Of a stretch of 64,000 nucleotides of DNA, positions 33,232 through 41,898 are shown one piece after another. The notes under the pieces are model-generated. The model saw only the letters and a list, made by a program, of their open reading frames with translations, made no database searches and had not been told where the DNA came from. Each line of letters opens with the position of its first letter. Position 1 is the stretch's first letter. Where the stretch lies: NCBI GenBank assembly GCA_035263865.1, contig DATFQX010000094.1, forward strand, positions 26,929 through 90,928, in the 5' to 3' direction. Position numbers and translations under genes: made by a program. The stretch comes from VAZQ01 sp035263865 (GTDB taxonomy: Bacteria > Pseudomonadota > Alphaproteobacteria > Rhizobiales > Xanthobacteraceae).

Positions 33232-34023
33232 TCACTCCGCCGCGACCCGCTGCTCCGCCAGGAACGGCTCTATCGCCACCCGTTCTCCCTCGCGGGCCAC
33301 GATCACACGGCCGGGCGGCACCTGCTTCCAACGGACCCGGTCGGCATCGAGTGGCTCCGACACGATCACCACGTTGTCGCCCGACTCGCGATAATAGAGC
33401 GAATTGGCTTGGTCATTGGCGGCGTAGCGGAAGGCATAAAGATCGTGCCCGTTGGCGAGCGCCGCCGTAAAGCGCAGCGGCTCATGATAGCCCTTACTGC
33501 TGACCATCTCGGTCAGGCTGGTGAGCACGCGCGCGGTGGCGCCGACCGGATCCTTGTCGCCGCCGGCGCCGAGAATGGCGAGAAATACCGCTTCCGAATC
33601 GGTGGTGCCGATGCGAGAGCCGTAGAATTCGTCGGGAATGAGCGCTTCGGCCCGGCGCCGCAAGCGTGCCCAGTTGCCGATGATTCCGTTGTGCATGAAC
33701 AGCCAGCGGCCGCAGGCGAACGGATGGCAGTTCGGCCGCGTGATCGGCGTGCCGGTCGCCGCGCGCACATGCGCGAAATAGAGATGCGATTGGATGTGTC
33801 GACAGAGATAGCGCAAATTCTCGTCCGACCAGGCCGGACGCACCTCGCGATAGAGTCCGGGCTCTGGATGTTCCCCGTACCACCCCATGCCGAACCCGTC
33901 ACCGTTGGTGGCGGCGGTCGATTCCAGCGCGCGCTGACTCTGCACCACCAGCGAGTGAGCGGGGGCGGTGACGTATTGTTCCAGCGGGATCGTTTCGCCG
34001 CGATATGCAATCCACCGGCACAT
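33232..34023 (-). CDS. class II glutamine amidotransferase (YafJ/EgtC-like)
   Basis: A 263-residue Ntn-type glutamine amidotransferase. The start at ATG 34023 gives MCRWIAYRG, with Cys2 as the expected N-terminal nucleophile after removal of Met. Other marks are GFGMGWYG, YFAHVRAATGTP, HNGIIGNWARLRR and GTTDSEAVFLAILG. It would release ammonia from glutamine for an unidentified acceptor; homologues include YafJ and the ergothioneine enzyme EgtC, but no ergothioneine genes are nearby. The longer in-frame start at 34158 would bury the nucleophile and is rejected. Confidence 0.92.
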   Translation of the reverse strand: MCRWIAYRGETIPLEQYVTAPAHSLVVQSQRALESTAATNGDGFGMGWYGEHPEPGLYREVRPAWSDENLRYLCRHIQSHLYFAHVRAATGTPITRPNCHPFACGRWLFMHNGIIGNWARLRRRAEALIPDEFYGSRIGTTDSEAVFLAILGAGGDKDPVGATARVLTSLTEMVSSKGYHEPLRFTAALANGHDLYAFRYAANDQANSLYYRESGDNVVIVSEPLDADRVRWKQVPPGRVIVAREGERVAIEPFLAEQRVAAE

Positions 34024-34157
34024 AGGATCTTCCCTGGCCTCTTCCGAAGCAATTTCTAGCATCGCCGCCGGATGCGGCAAAGCAATGGCGGACTTGATAT
34101 GGACCTCCAAGGTACGTCGTGCCATAGGCTGCCGCCCGGATAGATCGGGTGCTTGCA

Positions 34158-35765
34158 ATGACGGCCATGACGCAGAGCGGGCGCCGCCGCCTCGCCGTGA
34201 TCGAGCGGCTGCTCGATGCGCTCGCCGATCCCGCCCGGCGCGAGCGCACGGTCGTCGCCGTTCTGCTGAGCTATGTGGCGCTCTGGACGCTTTACGGGGC
34301 GATCGCCAAGAGCAGCCAGGACATTCACGCCGATATGTCGGAGCAGTTCGCGCTCTCCCGCGAGCTCTCCTTCGGCTATCCCAAGCACCCGCCGCTGGCG
34401 ATGGTCGTGGTGCGCGCCTGGTTCAGCGTCTTTCCCACCGCCGACTGGGCCTACTACCTGCTGGCGATGGCGAATGTCGGTTTTGCGCTGTGGATCGCGT
34501 GGCGCGTCTCGGCGCGATTTCTCGATGGCGAAAAGCGCGTCGTGGGTCTCGCGCTGCTCACGCTGGTGCCGTTCTTCAATTTCCACGGCCTCAAATTCAA
34601 CGTGAACACGATCCTGCTGCCGTTGTGGGCGGCGACCACGCTGTGGTTTCTGCGCTCGTTCGAGACGCGCCGCGTGTTCGACGCCGCGCTCGCCGGCCTT
34701 TTCGCGGCGGCGGCAATGTACGGCAAATACTGGTCGATCGTGCTGCTCATCGGGCTCGGCATTGCCGCGCTCATCGACCGCCGCCGCGCCACCTATTTCT
34801 CCTCGCCGGTGCCTTGGGTGACGATCGCGGTGGGGGCGCTCGCGCTCGCGCCGCACCTCGCTTGGCTGATTGGGAGCGGCTTTGCTCCGTTCTCCTATGC
34901 GGTCACCTTGCACGGGGAAGGTTCGTTCGAGTCGACGCTCGCCGCCTCGCTCGGTTATCTCGCGGGCAGCATCGCCTATGTCGCGCTGCCGCTCCTGCTC
35001 GTGCTGCTCATGGCGCGGCCGAGCGGCGCAGCCGTCAAGGACATGGCATGGCCGCCGGCGCCGCAACGCCGCTTGGCGGCGGCCGCGTTTTGGGCGGTGC
35101 TGCTGACCCCCGCCGCGATCGCGCCGTTAGCCGGGGTGCGGCTGGTATCGCTGTGGTCGATGTCGGCTTTCACCTTGTTGCCTGTCATGCTGCTGTCATC
35201 GCCGCTCGTCGCACTCGCGCGTCGCGACGCCGTTCGCGTCCTCACGGTTGCGGTGGCGTTGCCCGTCGTCATGGTGGCGGCGGCGCCTGCCGTCGCCTTT
35301 GTCATCCACCGCGCGGGTCCCCCGCCAGGCTCCGTCCATGCCTCCGTTCTGGCGGAACCAATCGAACGGCTGTGGCGCGAGACCACCGACGCGCCGCTGC
35401 GTTTCTTCGGCGGTTTTGACGAGTTCACCGATGGCGTGACCTTTTATATGCGCAGCCATCCGCTTGCGGTGCACGTGCTCGATAGCACGGTCTCGCCGGC
35501 GGTGGAGGAGCGCATCGCGCGTGATGGCATCGCGTTGCTTTGTCCGGCTCGAGGATCGGGCGCAGATTGGTGCGCCAACGCCGCGATGCGGCGGGCGCGC
35601 TGTTCTCCTCCCGGCAAGCAGACGGAGATCGAGGTGTCCCGAAATTATCTCGGCGTCGACGGCAAGCCCGCGCGCTATCTGCTCGTCACCATCCCGCCAC
35701 GGCAGAAGGAGACGCCGCGCAGCGAACTGCCCGCCGATTGTCCCGGTGTCAGGGAGGCGCGATGA
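34158..35765 (+). CDS. glycosyltransferase family 39 / ArnT-like membrane protein
   Basis: A 535-residue integral membrane protein with an N-terminal cytoplasmic tail, about ten hydrophobic helices and a C-terminal periplasmic domain. The ELSFGYPKHPPLAMVVV segment after the first helix is typical of the GT39/ArnT family, which transfers a sugar from a polyprenyl-phosphate carrier to lipid A or another envelope target. Donor and acceptor are unknown. ATG 34158 is used; a GTG at 34149 is in frame. The gene converges with the adenosine deaminase remnant, whose end overlaps the tail by 17 bases. Confidence 0.88.
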   Translation: MTAMTQSGRRRLAVIERLLDALADPARRERTVVAVLLSYVALWTLYGAIAKSSQDIHADMSEQFALSRELSFGYPKHPPLAMVVVRAWFSVFPTADWAYYLLAMANVGFALWIAWRVSARFLDGEKRVVGLALLTLVPFFNFHGLKFNVNTILLPLWAATTLWFLRSFETRRVFDAALAGLFAAAAMYGKYWSIVLLIGLGIAALIDRRRATYFSSPVPWVTIAVGALALAPHLAWLIGSGFAPFSYAVTLHGEGSFESTLAASLGYLAGSIAYVALPLLLVLLMARPSGAAVKDMAWPPAPQRRLAAAAFWAVLLTPAAIAPLAGVRLVSLWSMSAFTLLPVMLLSSPLVALARRDAVRVLTVAVALPVVMVAAAPAVAFVIHRAGPPPGSVHASVLAEPIERLWRETTDAPLRFFGGFDEFTDGVTFYMRSHPLAVHVLDSTVSPAVEERIARDGIALLCPARGSGADWCANAAMRRARCSPPGKQTEIEVSRNYLGVDGKPARYLLVTIPPRQKETPRSELPADCPGVREAR

Positions 35766-36783
35766 CTGCGGCCTTGATCAGCGCAACGGCCTTGCTGAAC
35801 GGCGATTGCCGACTTGCCACGGCGTGCTCGAATTCGGCGGAGCGGTGCTCGAAGCGCTCGAGCTGATCGCGCTTTTGGTTATCGGCGAGGAAGGAATAGC
35901 TCAACGAATTGCGGGCGATCGCCTTGAGCTGCGCATAGCCCAGCCCGTAATCGCGTACCGCGCGAAAGTATTCGTTGGTGAGATCGATGCGCGAGACGCC
36001 CGCATCATCCGTTGAGAGTACCACCGGCACGCCGGCGGCCAGATAGACGGGGAACGGATGGTCCTTGCCGCGCACGCCCAGGATCAGGTCGTTGCTGGTG
36101 AGGCTGATCTCGACCACCACCGGCCGCGGCGTTTGCCCGCCACGCATTCGGCAAGCCCGCTCGCCTCGAGCGCCGCGAGCTTGGCTGCGTCGTCGCTCGC
36201 AGCGGCGACGGCGGCGACGAATTTCCCGCGATCGTTCGGGCAATAGGCCGAGGTCATGAACTCCACGTACTGCACGTTCTGGCTGTCATAGAGCTTGAGC
36301 TGGTCGACCGTCATGTCGACGAAACGTGAGCCGGACACCGTTCCGAACCGGTCGAAGACCGCGAAGAATTCGTCGCGGCCTGCGGGAAGGGCGGGCGTCG
36401 GCAGGAAGTCGCGCATCGAGAACGCATCGACGAGGCGGTCATAAAATTTTTGGTCGCGCATGGCGTCGGACAGTGGCCGTGCCCCCGCCCGGTCGCACTG
36501 CGGCTTCGCCAGCACGACCTTCTCGACATCAACGCAAAACCCTTCCTGCGCGCCCCAGGCGAGGAAGCGCTCCGCATAGACCGCGCCGGAGAGATGTGAG
36601 TGCAGGTCGGCGCCTTTCGGCATGGGATGCAGGAACGCGCGCAGCGTGGTGTGATTCTCGCGCGCCCGCTTCGAATTGCGCCGCGGTGACAATCGCGTCC
36701 AATTCGCCCGCGAGGAGGATAAGGCGGAACAAGAGAATGAACGCCGCCAAAAAAATGACGGCAAGGACGATCCGGCCTCGCAA
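35749..36783 (-). pseudogene. adenosine deaminase family protein, decayed (two frameshifts and an internal deletion)
   Basis: Three frames are needed to read the remnant. A TTG start at 36783 gives a membrane anchor (RGRIVLAVIFLAAFILLFRL) that runs to about 36665. There, removing one base from a GGG run joins it to frame two, with ENHTTLRAFLHPMPKGADLHSHLSGAV (metal-site HSH). Frame two reads to about 36165, where it leaves the family (EASGLAECVAGKRRGR). Frame three resumes with VVVEISLTSND and VVLSTDDAGVSR, the C-terminal metal Asp region. Adenosine deaminases need a further central barrel part with HAGE and more metal histidines; this is absent. The gene is therefore inactive. Confidence 0.85.
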
Positions 36784-36884
36784 GATTTTTGCCCCAGCTG
36801 CGCTCTCTGCAAACGCAAAACTAACGGTTCAATGTGCCGAACTCAATCGCGAGGATCGGGGCGTTCGGCTTGAAGCCGCTGACA

Positions 36885-39785
36885 TCATTCCGCCGCTGAC
36901 TGGTAGCTTTCCATGGGCGGGCACGAACAAACGAGATGCCGGTCGCCATAGACATTGTCTACGCGGTTCACGGGGCACCAATATTTATCGCGTAGCAGCC
37001 GCTTGACCGGAAAGCATGCGAGCGCACGCGGGTAAGGGCGATCCCAGTCTTCATCAATGAGGTCGAAAACGGTATGCGGCGCATTTTTGAGGACGTTGTT
37101 CTCAGAATCCATTGCCTTTTTTTCGATCGCCGAGATCTCCGATCGAATTGAAATCATGGCTTCGCAGAAGTGGTCGAGCTCAGCCTTCGATTCAGATTCC
37201 GTGGGTTCGATCATAAGGGTGCCGGCTACGGGAAAGCTCATTGTCGGCGCATGGAATCCATAGTCGATCAGTCGCTTAGCGATGTCTTCGACTGAAACCC
37301 ATGCGCTGTCCTTGAATGGGCGCGTATCTATGATGCATTCATGTGCGACGCGGCCATGCGGCCCCTTGTAAAGCAGCGCGTAGTGGTCCTTCAGCCGCTG
37401 CGCGACGTAATTGGCGTTCAAGATCGCAACTTGTGACGCGGCGAGCAGGCCATTGCCGCCCATCATGACCATGTAGACCCACGAAATCGGCAAGAGAGCC
37501 GCCGAGCTGAACGGCGCGGCGCTGACGGCACCCACTTGCGCGGGCCCGCCAGGCCGTTCCGAATGACCAGGCAAAAAAGGCACAAGATGTTTTTTCACGC
37601 CGATCGGACCCATGCCGGGGCCGCCCCCGCCATGCGGGATGCAAAAGGTCTTGTGAAGGTTGAGATGGCCGACGTCAGCGCCATATCTTCCCGGCTGCGC
37701 CAGCCCGACTTGCGCGTTGAGATTGGCGCCGTCGAGATAGACCTGTCCGCCATGGGCATGAATGACTCTGCAAATTTCGCAAATTTCGGATTCGAACACG
37801 CCATGCGTGGATGGATAAGTGATCATAACTGCGGCGAGACGACTCGAATATTGCTCGGCCTTCTCTCGCAAATCACCGAGGTCGACATTGCCGTCGCTGT
37901 CACAACCGATCACGACAACATCCATCCCGGCCATATGCGCGGATGCCGGATTGGTGCCGTGGGCCGACGATGGGATCAGGCAGACGGTGCGCTGCGGCTC
38001 GCCTCGGCTGGCATAATAGGCGCGGATGACAAGCAAGCCGGCATATTCGCCCTGTGCGCCAGAATTTGGTTGTAGCGAGATCGCGTCATAGCCGGTGATC
38101 TCGCAAAGCTTGGCGGAAAGATCTGCGATCAGCTCTGCATAGCCTTCGACTTGGTCCGTTGGCGCAAAAGGGTGAATGCTGGCAAATTCGGGCCACGTGA
38201 TGGGTGTCATTTCGGCCGTCGCGTTGAGTTTCATCGTGCAGGAGCCGAGCGGGATCATGCTGCGATCGAGGGCGAGGTCGCGATCGGAAAGGCGTCGCAT
38301 GTAGCGCAGCATTTCCGTTTCTGAGCGATAGAGATGGAAGACCGGGTGCCTCAGGAAGTCGCTACGACGGGCAAGCGGCGATGGAATCAGGTTGTTCGCT
38401 TGCGTGCTGACCTCGGCGAACGACGGACTCGCGCCCCGAGCTTTACCCTGGCACTCGAATGCCCACCACACTGCCTCGACCACCGCCGGCGTCGTGGTTT
38501 CATCGCAACTGATGCCGATGCGGGCCTCCGCGCCAGCGCCGATCCTACGAAGATTGATCGCGTTCAACTCGGCATTTCTCAGAATTTCTGATTGAAGCGC
38601 GCCCACCTGGATTGTGACGGTATCGAAGAAAGCGGCCTGCTGCACACGCCAGCCGAGTCGCGCCAGGCCTTTGGCCAATGTTAGGGCGGTGTGATGCACG
38701 TTGCGCGCGATATGCTTGAGACCATCGGGCCCGTGATAGACCGCATACATGGATGCGATCACCGCCGGCAGAACTTGCGCCGTGCAGATGTTGGAGGTCG
38801 CCTTTTCGCGGCGGATGTGCTGCTCCCGAGTCTGCAAAGCAAGCCGGTAGGCGGGGCGACCGCGGCAATCGACTGACACGCCGACGATGCGGCCAGGAAG
38901 CGCGCGCTTGTAGGCGTCCTTCGTTGCGATGAAGGCAGCGTGCGGACCGCCATAGCCCATCGGCAGGCCAAAGCGCTGAGTGGATCCGATGGCGATGTCC
39001 GCCCCCAGTTCCCCGGGGGGAGTGAGCAGTGTCAGCGCGAGCGGATCGGTTGCTATCACAGCGCTGGCGCCGGCCGCCTGCAGCGCTGAAATGACGGTGC
39101 GGAAGTCCCGGATCTCTCCGGAGGTTGCCGGATATTGCAACAGAGCGCCGAATACTTCGGCCGGCTCGAGCTCTTTCGTCGGATCGCCGACTTTGATGAT
39201 CCAACCCAGCGGATCGGCGCGTGTGCGCACCACCGCAATTGTTTGCGGATGACATTCGGCATCGACGAAAAAGGCGTTCGCCCGCGATTTCACCACGCGG
39301 CGCGCCATCGCCATTGCTTCCGCGGCGGCGGTCGCCTCATCGAGCAACGAGGCATTCGCAATCTCGAGCCCGCAGAGCTCGGAGATCATGGTTTGAAAAT
39401 TCAGCAGGGCCTCAAGCCGCCCTTGGCTGATCTCGGGCTGGTAGGGCGTATAGGCCGTATACCAGGCGGGATTTTCAAGGATGTTCCGCTGGATTACCGG
39501 GGGGAGGATCGTCCCGTAATACCCCTGGCCAATCAGAGACGTGAAAACCTTGTTCTTATTAGCGATGATGCGGAGTTTCTGCAGCGCTTCCGTTTCCGAA
39601 ATTCCCGCGGCGAGCGCGAGCGGGACTGCCTGCCGAATCGTGTCGGGAACTGTTTCTAAAATCAATTCCTCGATATTGGATACTCCGATAACCGAGAGCA
39701 TTTCGCGGATGTCGGTGGGTGACAGTCCAATATGCCGACCTGAAAAATCGCTCGGATCGAAATCGGCCGTTCTGGTGAACATCAT
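36885..39785 (-). CDS. gcvP: glycine dehydrogenase (aminomethyl-transferring), P-protein
   Basis: A 966-residue P-protein of the glycine cleavage system. It decarboxylates glycine using pyridoxal phosphate and passes the aminomethyl group to lipoyl-GcvH. It starts with FSGRHIGLSPTDIREML and carries the pyridoxal lysine K712 in LNLHKTFCIPHGGGG. Both halves of the usual tandem fold are present, so this is the single-chain form. The start is ATG 39785, with AAGG about nine bases upstream; an in-frame TTG at 39830 would overlap gcvH. It is the last gene of gcvT-gcvH-gcvP. Third-position base use looks somewhat more AT-rich than in neighbours. Confidence 0.97.
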   Translation of the reverse strand: MMFTRTADFDPSDFSGRHIGLSPTDIREMLSVIGVSNIEELILETVPDTIRQAVPLALAAGISETEALQKLRIIANKNKVFTSLIGQGYYGTILPPVIQRNILENPAWYTAYTPYQPEISQGRLEALLNFQTMISELCGLEIANASLLDEATAAAEAMAMARRVVKSRANAFFVDAECHPQTIAVVRTRADPLGWIIKVGDPTKELEPAEVFGALLQYPATSGEIRDFRTVISALQAAGASAVIATDPLALTLLTPPGELGADIAIGSTQRFGLPMGYGGPHAAFIATKDAYKRALPGRIVGVSVDCRGRPAYRLALQTREQHIRREKATSNICTAQVLPAVIASMYAVYHGPDGLKHIARNVHHTALTLAKGLARLGWRVQQAAFFDTVTIQVGALQSEILRNAELNAINLRRIGAGAEARIGISCDETTTPAVVEAVWWAFECQGKARGASPSFAEVSTQANNLIPSPLARRSDFLRHPVFHLYRSETEMLRYMRRLSDRDLALDRSMIPLGSCTMKLNATAEMTPITWPEFASIHPFAPTDQVEGYAELIADLSAKLCEITGYDAISLQPNSGAQGEYAGLLVIRAYYASRGEPQRTVCLIPSSAHGTNPASAHMAGMDVVVIGCDSDGNVDLGDLREKAEQYSSRLAAVMITYPSTHGVFESEICEICRVIHAHGGQVYLDGANLNAQVGLAQPGRYGADVGHLNLHKTFCIPHGGGGPGMGPIGVKKHLVPFLPGHSERPGGPAQVGAVSAAPFSSAALLPISWVYMVMMGGNGLLAASQVAILNANYVAQRLKDHYALLYKGPHGRVAHECIIDTRPFKDSAWVSVEDIAKRLIDYGFHAPTMSFPVAGTLMIEPTESESKAELDHFCEAMISIRSEISAIEKKAMDSENNVLKNAPHTVFDLIDEDWDRPYPRALACFPVKRLLRDKYWCPVNRVDNVYGDRHLVCSCPPMESYQSAAE

Positions 39786-39826
39786 CGTCGCCTTCTGCGT
39801 GGTTGCGCTTCGTTGCAGTGAATGCG

Positions 39827-40189
39827 TCAAGCGATCATCGCCTGATAGGTTTTCTCATCGAGTAGGCGGTCGAGCTCGGCCAGATCAGAAATCTTAATTT
39901 TGAAGAACCAACCCTTGCCCATCGGATCGCGGTTCACCAGCGCCGGGTCATCGACAATGGCTTGATTGATCTCGGTGATTTCGCCGCTCACCGGCGCATA
40001 AACCTCCGAGGCAGCCTTGACGGATTCGACGACCGCGGCTGGTGCTCCCTTTTCGGGTCGTGCTCCGGGAGCCGGCAACTCGACAAAGACCAAATCGCCG
40101 AGCTGGTCCTGCGCGTAGGCCGTGATGCCCACCGTGGCAATGTCGCCTTCGACACGGAGCCATTCGTGGTCTTCTGTGAACTTCAACAT
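39827..40189 (-). CDS. gcvH: glycine cleavage system H protein
   Basis: A 120-residue lipoyl carrier protein. The lipoylated Lys is K58 in VVESVKAASEVYAP. It starts MLKFTEDHEWLRVE and ends FKIKISDLAELDRLL, as expected. It shuttles the aminomethyl group from GcvP to GcvT and electrons to the L-protein, which is not encoded here. It is preceded by gcvT (stop 20 bases upstream) and followed by gcvP, 41 bases on. Confidence 0.97.
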   Translation of the reverse strand: MLKFTEDHEWLRVEGDIATVGITAYAQDQLGDLVFVELPAPGARPEKGAPAAVVESVKAASEVYAPVSGEITEINQAIVDDPALVNRDPMGKGWFFKIKISDLAELDRLLDEKTYQAMIA

Positions 40190-40209
40190 CGCGATTGCGT
40201 CTCCTCGGT

Positions 40210-41361
40210 TCAATTGCGTTTATAGTGCTGGGGAACGAACGGCAGGTCGGAGGCTCTCAATGCAACTCGCTTGCCGCGTACCTCGCCGAAAATCCGCTTG
40301 CCGCTCGTTGCGAACTCCTTGTCGACGTAACCCATTGCGATGGGTGCCTGCACAGTCGGCCCAAAGCCGCCGGATGTGACGATGCCGATCGCCCTCGCCG
40401 CAATATCGTCCGCGTAGAGCTTCGCGCCGCTGCGCACAGGAACTCGATCCTCGCCTTTCAGTCCGATGCGGCGCCGTGGTGCGCCATCCGTCAACTGCCG
40501 TAGAATGACCTCTGCGCCGGGAAATCCGCCCGCTCGCGATCCGCCAGTACGCCGGACTTTCTGAATTGCCCATTCGAGTGAGCCCATTACCGGCGTCGTG
40601 GCCGGATCGAGATCGGACCCGTAGAGACAAAGTCCGGCTTCCAGTCGCAGGCTATCCCGCGCGCCAAGACCGATCGGCATCACCGAATTGTCCTTACACA
40701 CCGCACGCGTAATTGCTTCAACGCGATCGGTTGGGATACTGATCTCGAATCCGTCTTCGCCGGTATACCCGGATCGCGAAACCTCGCAGTTTGCGCCAAG
40801 GATAGGTGTCGTGCACACGTCCATGAAACGCATGGTGGTGATGGCGGGCGCGAGGCGCGACACCACTGCTTCGGCCAGCGGACCCTGCAACGCAATCAGC
40901 GCACGATCTGGCAGAGGATCGATCCTGCAGACTTCTCCAAGATGCTGACGTAGGTGCGCCAGGTCGGTGATCTTGCAAGCGGCGTTGACGACGAGCGCCA
41001 GATGATCGCCGCGATTTGCAACCATCAGATCGTCCAAAACCCCGCCGGCTTGGTTCGTGAACATCGCATAGCGCTGCCGTCCCTCCGCGAGGCCCATGAC
41101 ATCAATGGGGACCAGCTTTTCGAGCGCGCGAGTGGCATCTTCCAGGCGTCCCGACCTGGGCCGCAGCGCGATCTGCCCCATATGCGAAATGTCGAACAAG
41201 CCAGCGGCAGCACGCGTATGCAGATGCTCGGTCAGAATACCGCCGGGATATTGCACAGGCATTTCATAGCCCGCGAACGTGACCATTCGCGCGCCGCGTT
41301 CGATATGGAAGCTATAGAGCGGCGTACGTAGGAGTGGCGTCGGCTGATGAGCTTCGCTCAC
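40210..41361 (-). CDS. gcvT: glycine cleavage system aminomethyltransferase, T protein
   Basis: A 383-residue T-protein that transfers the methylene group to tetrahydrofolate and releases ammonia. Blocks: LYSFHIERGARMVTFAGYEMPVQY near the start, AGLFDISHMGQ, SRSGYTGEDGFEI, LGARDSLRLEAGLCLYG. The start is GTG 41361 with a strong GGAGG seven bases upstream. First gene of the gcvTHP operon, downstream of a tandem glycine riboswitch. Confidence 0.97.
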   Translation of the reverse strand: MSEAHQPTPLLRTPLYSFHIERGARMVTFAGYEMPVQYPGGILTEHLHTRAAAGLFDISHMGQIALRPRSGRLEDATRALEKLVPIDVMGLAEGRQRYAMFTNQAGGVLDDLMVANRGDHLALVVNAACKITDLAHLRQHLGEVCRIDPLPDRALIALQGPLAEAVVSRLAPAITTMRFMDVCTTPILGANCEVSRSGYTGEDGFEISIPTDRVEAITRAVCKDNSVMPIGLGARDSLRLEAGLCLYGSDLDPATTPVMGSLEWAIQKVRRTGGSRAGGFPGAEVILRQLTDGAPRRRIGLKGEDRVPVRSGAKLYADDIAARAIGIVTSGGFGPTVQAPIAMGYVDKEFATSGKRIFGEVRGKRVALRASDLPFVPQHYKRN

Positions 41362-41464
41362 ACGCGCCTCCGCTGGTTCGCCGACGGCGCCAATCGAAAA
41401 TAAAGAGGGGAAGAATCAGACCACATTGGAGCACCCTACTACGGCAATTGAGCCGCTGTTTCGG

Positions 41465-41617
41465 TGCCCCCTCTGTTTGTTTGCCTGAGAACGTTATCCC
41501 GTCGGCGGGCGCAAGGCGCGCCACTTTCCAGAGCACGTCAGTCCACCGCGGTCCTTTTGCCTGAGAGTTTCCGGGGCGGTTGCTCCTTCGGCGTCGGAAG
41601 ACCGATCTCTCCCGCGA
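41465..41617 (-). promoter_or_regulatory. tandem glycine riboswitch in the gcvTHP leader
   Basis: Read on the minus strand, two aptamer halves follow each other. The first starts with GCGGGAGAGATC, has GCCGAAGGAGCAA and ends AAACTCTCAGGCAAAAGGAC. The second has CTCTGGAAAG, GCCGACGGGATAAC and TTCTCAGGCAAACAAACAGA. GCCGA-GG-G-AA and CTCAGGCAAA are the signature of glycine-binding aptamers, which cooperate in pairs and switch gcv expression on when glycine is high. The element ends about 105 bases before the gcvT start. Confidence 0.93.
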
Positions 41618-41898
41618 TGCTCTTGGTGTGCATTAATTCTCGATTGTGTTGCGGCCTTTCCGATTTCCGTTTTTCATTATTTGACCACGCATGAAATTGG
41701 GTGAGCCGCTCTGACTATCGTCAATACGGTCCCGCCACGCAACACTTGAATGTCCGAACCGACAGGCTGGCTCGCCATCCGACCCTAAATTGCGTCCGGT
41801 GCTACGGCTAGCGCAACCCGCACAACGTTCTCGCTTACAGTATTTCCCAGCGTGATTGCAATCCGATTAAACCAGCGCCACCCACAGGAAGCCGTCCT
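41618..41898. other. intergenic region upstream of the glycine riboswitch
   Basis: These 280 bases lie between the riboswitch and the stop of the cyclase fusion gene. They are more AT-rich than surrounding coding DNA (for example TTTTTCATTATTTGACC) and should contain the gcv promoter. I could not pick a convincing -35/-10 pair or any open reading frame with a family signature. Confidence 0.5.
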
